The translations under genes and the position numbers were made by a program. Positions 55,849-64,000 of a stretch of 64,000 bases of DNA are shown in pieces. Below the pieces are notes generated by a model. The model ran no database searches, was not told the origin of the DNA, and saw only the letters and a list, made by a program, of their open reading frames with translations. The DNA is from Capsicum annuum (lineage: Eukaryota; Streptophyta; Magnoliopsida; Solanales; Solanaceae), in NCBI RefSeq assembly GCF_002878395.1, contig NC_061121.1:41983202-42047201 (forward strand), given 5' to 3'. Every line of letters starts with the position of its first letter. Position 1 is the first letter of the stretch.

Positions 55849-58435
55849 TGTAACACCCCGAGAGTACACCCTGTATGCCACATAGTGCTTAGGACCCAAA
55901 GGACCACAAAGTAAGCCATGACTGATATCTGCTGTGAGCACTAAATAGTAATACTCAAATAAATGCGGGAAAAAGGCTAAAATTCCATAAGGTTAAAAAT
56001 CTGAAATATTGATAAATCTAACATCAGTTTAAAATATAAAAAAATTGAAATACTTTCTGAACTAGTCTAGTCTGAAAGCCTCTAACTGAACTGTTTGAAT
56101 GTGGAATTGATGGGACAAACCCCTAACAAACTCTGACTACTGATCTACTGATAAACTAAAATACTGAAATAAAGATACCCTCGATAGATAAGGACTCACT
56201 ACTAAATATGCAACTACTGACTAGATCTATCTAAGTGCGGTCAAGAACCAGAGCATCTGAACCTATGATATGAGACATCATGTCACAAAGAAAGAGTATT
56301 CATTCAATACGTGGAATGTACTGGAGTTCTAGATGAGGTAAGGCTGAATACATGGGTTCATAAGCATGAACAGTAACTGACTAAATGATCTAGAGTAACT
56401 TAATTTAAGAGTACATGGATAACTGATACTTCTAAAATCACTGGGTATGAAATACTGCACATATATGTATGGACTATAACAAAGCATTTTTGAAGCTGAG
56501 CATTGAGTTTTGGTAACTGAGTAACTGATGTCTGAAGTTACTAAAAAATGATTTACTGATACTGATTAACTGTGTCTGACAGTCCTAATTCTATGAAAAT
56601 AAATTAAATTCTAAACTGAAGAACGAAACTGAAACTGTGAGAGGTAATCATCAAACCAACATGGCCCAAATAAGATAAGATAACTGAATTAGGGTCCAAT
56701 ATGTAAACCTAAATTGAAGGTACAAATATCGTGACATGAGTACAAACATTTTTTGTGGAGTCAGTTCTATCTAATGGGTGACCGTTGAGATCAGTCCTAA
56801 ATTAGCGGGTGATCCCTGAGTATGTCAGCCCTATCTAACGGGTGACATCTCATAACCTGCACTGGCTATATAGTTCTGAAACTTAGGGATTGTTTCTAGG
56901 GACCCACTCCTAACTAATGGGTAAGCCCGCATCCCTAGGCTTGCTCAATGCTAAATCCTACTTCCAACTGAAAGACACAGAACTGATTATACTAAACTAG
57001 ACTGGACTGATACTAAGTTTACTGAGGTTTCCTAAGTTCTATAACTGACTGAGTTCTACTGATAGTGACATGACTGATAATATTCAGTGACTGACACTGG
57101 CTCTAGGTAAATAGCTAGATTATTGGGTATTAAATGACCCTAGGACTATGAAATAAAAAGTAAAGCATTGTATGATATTGCAAGGCATAACAATGTATAC
57201 ATATTCATATTCATATTTAATCTATAGAGACATTTTATCAAACACTTGTTGGTCATAAGATTGTGCATTTACTAACATGTCATGATTTTATCACTTTATT
57301 CACATGGACATTCTATGAACTACTTGAGAAGTACAACTTCATGCAAATAATCATGGATTACATATAAACATGGCAACTACAATGCCCAAACTTACAATTT
57401 CATGGGTTAGCATGCAATTCATATAATTCCCCATAAAATACTAATTTAATTGAATGAATCTTATAATAATCATGAATTAAACCCAATTAATATCATAGAC
57501 ACATTAATCACTTAGAAAATTAAAGGTTTTATGAAGATGATCACATATTCATCACACATGCTATTCAATTTCATGAACTTGCACTTAAATCATGGATTTA
57601 AAATAAAATTAATATCATGAACATGAATTCAATTCAAACATAGAAGTTGATAATTCAACAATCTTGTAGTTTTAGAAAAATGGATTCGTGGACTCTATTG
57701 GTGAAAGGAAACCATAGATGAACACCTAACTTACCTTAGACGATTCTTTCTTGGGGGTTCTTGGAGGATTTCTTGAGGATTGACCTTGATTCTTGAAGCT
57801 AGGGTTTTTGTCTCTTGAGAGAGAATTTTTAAATCTTGAGAAAAGTGAGTGAATAATGAGATATTAGGTAATTTACGGTATAAATCCTATGTTTAGGATG
57901 ATTAGGGTTTTGAGACTTGACCAAACAACCCTTGAAATTAAATAATAGAAGGTGAAAATCCCAATTTTTCACAGGTGGTACAATCGCGCCAGCTCACTGG
58001 AAATTAGAAAGTTGGGAACTGGGCTGATAGCGTGATATGGTGCCATCACGGTGCATCACTGGATGGGAAACTGGGCCTTAATGCAACACGCCATTATCAT
58101 GGAGCAACACTAGAAAAGTGACAACTGGGAAATTGTATGATGGCACAACACGGTGGTATCATGTTGGCTCACTGAAAAATGACAATTGCCATTTGGACAA
58201 ACTCCATGACACACTACTAGCCTAAATGATGGTGTTTAATGACTGAAACTTAAAATAGCCACAACTTCTTACCTGGTTATTGAATTTAGGCAAATTTTAT
58301 ATCATTGGAAAGATAATTCATTTTCCTATGCAATGGCTAGCTTAAACTAAAAAATACTGTGTATTTCAAATATTTTACATTAGATAACTCATGGACTAAG
58401 ATTAAATTTTAGCTAGGGAAATATGGGGTATTACA
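55849..58435 (-). repeat. GAG-only Ty3 family LTR, 3' LTR of minus-strand element
   Basis: Plus-strand ends TGTAACACCCCGAGAG and GGGGTATTACA are the reverse complement of the LTR ends at 34744 and 32175. 2587 bp. ACTGA-rich interior and a GC-richer block at 57965-58160. Confidence 0.8.
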
Positions 58436-60429
58436 ATAGCTCTCCTTGGGAAAATTCATCCTCGAATGAGACTGATTAAGCCGAGGAACACTGATAAACT
58501 GAGTTTACATATTGAATATGCACGACTGAAGCATGACTACCTGACTGAAACTACTGATACACTGATTTTACATACTGACCATGCATTTATGATATATGAA
58601 ATAATAACTGAACTGATTGATGAATTCATGACTGAACGTGTAATGGTAGGGAATACAAAGTTAATGATTGTAACTGAATCATGGAACTGAGTAAATCTAA
58701 GAAAGACTACTACCTTAGGCTGAGAATCCTAATGAACCTAAGATCATTTACTGAACGTACATGAATGAAAGCATGAGAACATGACTTATTGTGAATCATG
58801 ATATATGAACACAATACCATGAACTAAACTAATTTCTTGAATACATGTCATGCCTTGGAATGGTCGTACGACTGAGATTGGGATGAGAGAGTCAACTTAT
58901 GAGTACCTAGTACATCAAACTAGATCTTGGTACATGAAAAGAGAATGGAAGGTTTAGGACATGAAAGCTCGGGGGTTATAGTGCATCTCCCCCTTAGAAC
59001 ATTACATCCCCCAAAGAATGTCGACTTGGCTTGGATTCCCAGGAAAACTGAGACTCTGCATGGGGCACCTATGAACTAAATCATGACTGAATATCTGGGT
59101 TCTGAAACTAAGACATGAAACATGAACTAGGCTAAACTCATAAATACTAGGATGGTCTATCTTGGAGCAGTCATATTCATGAAACTACAGATAGTACGAT
59201 TAGGTGGAAAGATGGGGAAATCATACGAAACTTGTCCGCCTGACTACTAAACTGAATTCCTGGCTTCACAAACTAACACATACTGAAACTTATACTTAAC
59301 TGGAGCATTTCTTGACATTTTTTTATAAAGTTCTACTGACTTTAGAGAGAAAAGAAATCTTGGCAGTGTCTGAATAAGACATCTGAATAAGAAATCACAA
59401 CATGGCTAAAATTCTATAATATGGGCACTAATAACTCTACCTATTGAGGTCTGAGATGGACTGAATTCTCCCACTATGTTCAAGTGTACTCAAATCTCCA
59501 AAGTGCATTTAGCCACTTATAGATAAACATGATATTCAATCCTATTTTCATAAGTACAGCCTCGTGTAAACTTGCATGCAATAATATTTTCTTAATATGA
59601 AACATTTACTCTTTCCCTTCTATGCAATTGCTTATCACTACATTATTCCATAAGAAGAGTTTATTGAAGATTAAAACATGGGGACCTGAAGTATGAATGG
59701 ACACTATATTAAACTTGACACTTATTAGAGGTCTGAGGAGCAGAACACCAACATCTGGGAGTTTATCAATAATCTAAACTGAGGAAATACATGTCAAAAT
59801 CTGAATTTAGCTGATAAATAGGAGTGTAGCATAAGTCATGGAAATTGAGCACACTGTAAGGCATAAGTACATGAGTCATAAGCTGCATGATCTGAGTTTG
59901 GAATTTTTGTATTAAGGGAACGTGATTCGTAACACTAAGTGAACTGGAACTGTTCATGCTAGGAACTGTAAGTGTACATAATTTTTCATAGTGTACACGA
60001 ATAGGAGCAACGATCATAGAACTGACATGTACTGCGTAAGTATACATCATGATAGCTGAAGTGCAAAACTTTTCATTAAGGTACAGATAGGTTGGGCATG
60101 AACCTCTCCCACTGCTTCTCTATACATACGTACATTACTACTAAAATATAAAATTTTGACTTGGTTAGCTTATAGCCGTTATTCTAAGTTTGTGAACCCC
60201 TTAATAAACTCTAAATTGAGCCGAGACCACTTTACTCTAGAGTCTGAGATATTATAATGCTCATAAAAACTAAACTCATTCTGAAGGACTACTTTTGATA
60301 ATGTAAGGCCCACTACTAGTAATTTCTTTAGATAAATGAGTTTTAGCTTTCTATTGCCCCAACAATCATCATTTAGCAACAAAAACACTAACTAACTTAG
60401 AATTCTTAACTTCTCTTTCTACTATTTAC

Positions 60430-60830
60430 ATCTATAAATCAACTAAAATTAAGGTACTACCCTTTCATTCAATGATTGGTCTATCAGGAAACTGAAATGG
60501 GATGAATTTATTAGTGAAATTAACTGAAAGAATTTTTTGAAATACTGTAACTGAGCAATTTCTGTATACTTGACTAGCTGGAATAGATTTACCTACTGAG
60601 GTAAGAACTAAGAAAGGTTCTGTTAAGATTTCTAGTCTTACTTGAATGGACTACTATGCAAGGAGTTACAAAAGACAGAGAAACCCTAGATCTAATAAGG
60701 TATGAATATATAAATAGAAGATCTATAATGTACTAGTGACTGTATGAGGAGAACTTTCCTTATCTTGTCTGGACTGAAGTGCATAAAGTCTTTTTGGGCA
60801 TTGCCCACTGGTGACACTATAAGTGGTACC
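60430..60830 (-). pseudogene. Protease stub of GAG-only element (minus)
   Basis: Minus-strand frames read QSRQDKESSPHTVTSTL near 60780, then LLDLGFSLSFVTPCIVVHSS (about 60690-60630), VYRNCSVTV (about 60560) and FQFPDRPIIE (about 60500-60470), the protease end region. The same stub occurs at 30230-30480. Pol sequence then stops. Confidence 0.55.
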
Positions 60831-60859
60831 CTACTGGTGCGGTTGACCGGACTGAGCTT

Positions 60860-61425
60860 AAGGACTGTTGGACTGACCCTGTGAACCTGAATAAGGACAA
60901 TATATGATTCTATGGCCTAACATTCCATACCCGAAACATAGGCCACTACTAGCCCTAAACACACCCTGATGATTTCTAGCATATTTCTACAAAGTGGGTT
61001 GGTACGACATCTTTTCATGATACCTTGAGACTTAGAGTCTGATGTGCTATCTCGGCTAACATTTCTTAACTTTGACACTAGAGTGCTAGCTACAAAAGAA
61101 ATTGGGGCTGAGAATTTTTGATGGATCTAGAATTGGTTACCATTCTCGTACCATGGACTAAAACCATGTGTTCTGACTCTCTTATTTTTATTCTATCTTT
61201 CTTCCTACACTTCTCCCCATTGCTTTGCTAAGTATAAACTCCAAGCCTAGATAGGACAATATCCTAAAAATTATTTTGAGCAACTACTGAATAAGCTAAG
61301 GTAGTTAAAATAGTTCTGAATTTTGCATGGGAGACAAGCTCGTCCAGGGGATCTGCCTGAACAGGCTAAGGTGCTGACTGGCTTTTGGTTCTCCTTTCAT
61401 TAGTATTTTTTGGATGTATGTTCTG
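60860..61425 (-). pseudogene. gag of GAG-only element (minus), broken
   Basis: Begins near 61422 with HPKNTNERRTKSQS (start Met changed) and LDELVSHAKFRTILTTLAYS, aligned with the gag start at 29075. The capsid core is mostly deleted. The C-terminus has ARNHQGVCLG and a second, degenerate knuckle near 61010-60890, matching 30018-30110. Confidence 0.6.
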
Positions 61426-61431
61426 TACTAG

Positions 61432-63586
61432 AAGGAAGAGTATGCGGTCAGTATGTGGAATGTACTGGTGTGCTAGATGAGGTAAGGCTGAATGCAAGGG
61501 TTCGTATACTAGAAAGGTAACAAACTGAATGATCTAGAGTAACTGAATATAAGAGTACATAGATAATTGATACTGCTAATTTCAATGGGTATTCAATACT
61601 ATACATATACGTATAGATTGTAACTGACCTTTTCTGAAGCTGAGTATTGAGTTCTGATAACTGAGTAACTAATATCTAAAGTTACTAATAACTGATTTAC
61701 TGATATTGATTGAGTGTGTTTGATAGTCCTGATTCAGTAAAACTAAACTGAATTTTAAATTGAAGACTTAAACTAAAACTATAGGAGGTAATAATCTAAT
61801 CGACATGCCCCAAATAATATAAGATAACTGAGTTGGGGTCCAATTTGTAACACCAATTTGAAGAGTGACAGTGCCGTTCCACGGGTACTAATATCTACTG
61901 TGGAGTCAGTCCTATTTAACGGTTGACCCCTGAGATCAGTCCTAAACTAGCGGGTGATCCTTGAGTATGTCAGTCCTATCTAATGAGTGACATCTCATAA
62001 TCTATGTTGGCTGCATAGTTTTGGAACTAAGGGATTATTTCTACGGACCTATTCCTAAATAATGGATTAACCCCCATCCTTAGGATCGCTCGATGCTGAA
62101 TCCTACTCCCAACTGAAAGACACTGAGCTGATTATACTGAAATGGATTGGCCTGATACTGAGTTCACTGAGTTTTCCTGCATTCTGTAACTGACTGACTT
62201 CTACTGATCATGACATGACTGATACTATTCTGTAACTGACACTGGCTCTAGGTAAACAACTAGATTGTTGGGTATTAAATACCCCCAGGCCTCGATGGCA
62301 TAAAAAGTAAAGCATCACATGATCTTGCAAGGGATAATAGTGTACTTATGTTCATATTTCATCTATTGAGACAATTTATCAAACACTTGTAGGGCATAAT
62401 CTTGTACATATACTAACATGTCATGATTTTATTACTTTATTCACATCGACATTCTATCAACCACTTGGGGAGCACAACTTCATGCCCATAATCTTGGATT
62501 ACATATAAACATGGCAAGTAAAATGCCCAAACTTACAATTTCATTGGTTTAGCATGCAATTCATATAATTCCCCATAGAATACTAATCTAATTTCATGAA
62601 TCTTATAATAATCAAGGATTAAACCCAATTAACATCATAGACACATTAATCAATTTGAAATTTTAAGGTTTTATCAAGATAATCACATATTCATCACACA
62701 TGCTATTCAATTTCATGAATTGCACTTAAATCATGGATTTAAAACCCAACTAATACCATATACGTGAATTCAATTCAAACATGGAAGTTCATAATTCAAT
62801 AATCTTGTCATTTTAGAAAATGGATTTGTGGATTCTATGGGTGAAATAAACCCATAGATGAACACATAACATACCTTAGGCAATTCTTTCTTGAAGGTTC
62901 TTGGAGGATTTCTTCAGGATTGACCTTGATTCTTGAAGCTAGGGTTTTTACCTTTTGAGAGAGAATGTTTTAAATCTTAAGAAAAGTGAGTAAGTAAAGA
63001 GATATTAGGTTATTCAGGGTATATATCCCATATTAAGGCTGATTAGGGGTTTTGAGAATTACCAAACAACCCCTGAAATTAAATAATCGAAGCTGGAAAT
63101 CCCTGATTTTCACCCTGGCATAATGCGGTACAATCATGTCGGCTAACAGGAAAGTGGACAATAGGAAATTGGGCTGATGGCACGATTCGGTGCCATCATG
63201 GTGCCTTACTGGATGGGAAACTGGGCCTTGGCGCGATGCACCATTATTGTGGAGCAACACCGAAAAAGTGATAATTGGGAAATTTGCTAGTGGCATGGCG
63301 TAGTGGTATCGCGTTGGCGCACTGAAAAATGACAATTGTCCCTTAAACATATTCCGCGATGCGCTATTGGACCGAATCATGATGTTTAATGACTGAAACA
63401 TAAAATAGCCATAACTTCTTACGTGGTTATCAAATTTAGGCATATTTTATATCATTGGAAAGATAATTCAATTTCATACGGAATGGCAGACTCCAAACTA
63501 AAAAATACTAATTATTTCAAAATTTTTACATTAGTTAACTTATAGACTGAGTGTAAATTATAGCTAGGGAAATATGGGGTATTACA
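61432..63586 (-). repeat. GAG-only Ty3 family LTR, truncated at its 3' end
   Basis: Ends GGGGTATTACA at 63586 like 58435 and aligns through 61432 with 56290-58435; the equivalent of 55849-56290 is missing. The GC-richer block is at 63105-63370. A minus-strand open frame at 63443-63033 lies wholly inside the LTR and is not considered a gene. Confidence 0.75.
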
Positions 63587-64000
63587 ATATTTCCCCCATG
63601 GGAACCTTCATCCTTGAATAAGACTAATTAAGCTGAGAAACACTGATAAACTGAGTTTACACATTGAACATGCACGACTAAAACATGACTACCTAGCAGA
63701 AACTACTAGTACGGTGAGTTTCCATACTGACCATGCATATCTGATGCTGAAAATAAATGACTGAACTGATTTATGAATGCATGACTGTACATTTAATGGT
63801 AAGGAATACCAAATTTACAACTGTAACTGAATCATGGAACTAAGTAAATCTAAAAAGGGCTGCTACCTCAGGCTGAGAATCCTGATTAACCTGAGATTAT
63901 TTACTGAACATGCATGAATGGAAATATGAGAAAATGACTGAATCTGAAGCATAATATATGAATTGAATACCATGAACTAAACTAATTTCTTGAATACATA
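63587..64000 (-). mobile_element. Internal tail of a further GAG-only element copy
   Basis: Aligns with 58436-58830 (shared CACTGATAAACTGAGTTTAC and following), i.e. the tail just before a 3' LTR. So the LTR at 61432-63586 acts as 3' LTR for this unit and 5' LTR for the next. It is cut by the window edge. Confidence 0.7.

Larger units (their letters stand above)
58436..61431 (-). mobile_element. GAG-only Ty3 element internal region, minus strand
   Basis: From 61431 down: gag start, zinc knuckles, protease stub, long non-coding tail, and a purine tract (CCCAAGGAGAGCT) just before the LTR at 58435. No RT or integrase. Content and order match 28852-32174. It differs in that the leader, primer site and about 450 bp of the upstream LTR end are deleted, so gag is joined almost directly to LTR sequence at about 61432. 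Confidence 0.7.

Noticed and set aside
58466..58690. 74-codon plus-strand open frame
   Set aside because: Within the non-coding internal tail of the GAG-only element, antisense to it; the homologous tail at 63620 onward has no equivalent frame.
63033..63443. 136-codon minus-strand open frame
   Set aside because: It lies entirely within an LTR, and the related LTRs at 57900-58300 and 26484 do not preserve it.

Overview
The window is plant nuclear heterochromatin, almost certainly from a solanaceous genome. It is built nearly entirely from transposable elements and two endogenous pararetrovirus (EPRV) copies. The case for Solanaceae rests on the virus type (solendovirus/TVCV-like organisation with separate capsid, movement, polymerase and transactivator genes), several long (2-2.6 kb) Ty3/gypsy LTRs beginning TGTAA, and Stowaway-type MITE ends. 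No rRNA, tRNA, CRISPR or bacterial-type operon was seen, and no intact host gene. One badly decayed host-like exon set lies on the minus strand at 13.2-14.4 kb.

Layout. 1-3.6 kb: old LTR-retrotransposon debris, a MITE and a 126-bp tandem duplication. 3.59-12.19 kb: EPRV copy 1 (+), full length but with many stops and frameshifts. 12.2-14.7 kb: non-repetitive-looking DNA with the host-like exon fragments. 14.7-19.3 kb: a Stowaway MITE split by a solo LTR, itself split by a second solo LTR; the outer pair of target duplications matches exactly and the inner pair differs at one base. 19.36-20.5 kb: a truncated Ty3 LTR. 20.5-55.8 kb: a LINE (ORF1 with DUF4283-like and zinc-knuckle regions at 20.5-21.5 kb; ORF2 C-terminal RT and RNase H-like parts at 45.3-45.9 and 54.5-55.8 kb). 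It is split by two insertions. The first is a pol-less Sirevirus-like Copia element (minus strand), which carries a Ty3/gypsy chromovirus (22.1-39.8 kb), which carries a GAG-only Ty3 element (26.5-34.7 kb) inside its RT domain. The second is EPRV copy 2 (minus, 45.9-54.5 kb). 55.85-64 kb: a minus-strand LTR-internal-LTR-internal recombinant of the same GAG-only Ty3 family.

The virus. Both EPRV copies have the same plan: tRNA-Met primer site, two small ORFs (85 and 70 codons), coiled-coil/capsid protein with a CCHC knuckle, movement protein, protease-RT-RNase H, transactivator, then a promoter with TATA box and a long leader with four more small ORFs. Copy 2 is much better preserved: movement and transactivator ORFs are open throughout, the capsid ORF has one in-frame stop and the polymerase ORF one frameshift. 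The most unusual points are a second, retropepsin-like domain at the end of the movement protein, with Asn in place of the catalytic Asp in both copies, and a paralogous small-ORF pair between the promoter and the primer site. Copy 2 is also flanked by a 72-bp direct repeat that spans the primer site.

The lines of evidence are frame-by-frame reading, comparison of the copies with each other, and target-site duplications. No database search was run, so family names rest on recognised motifs.
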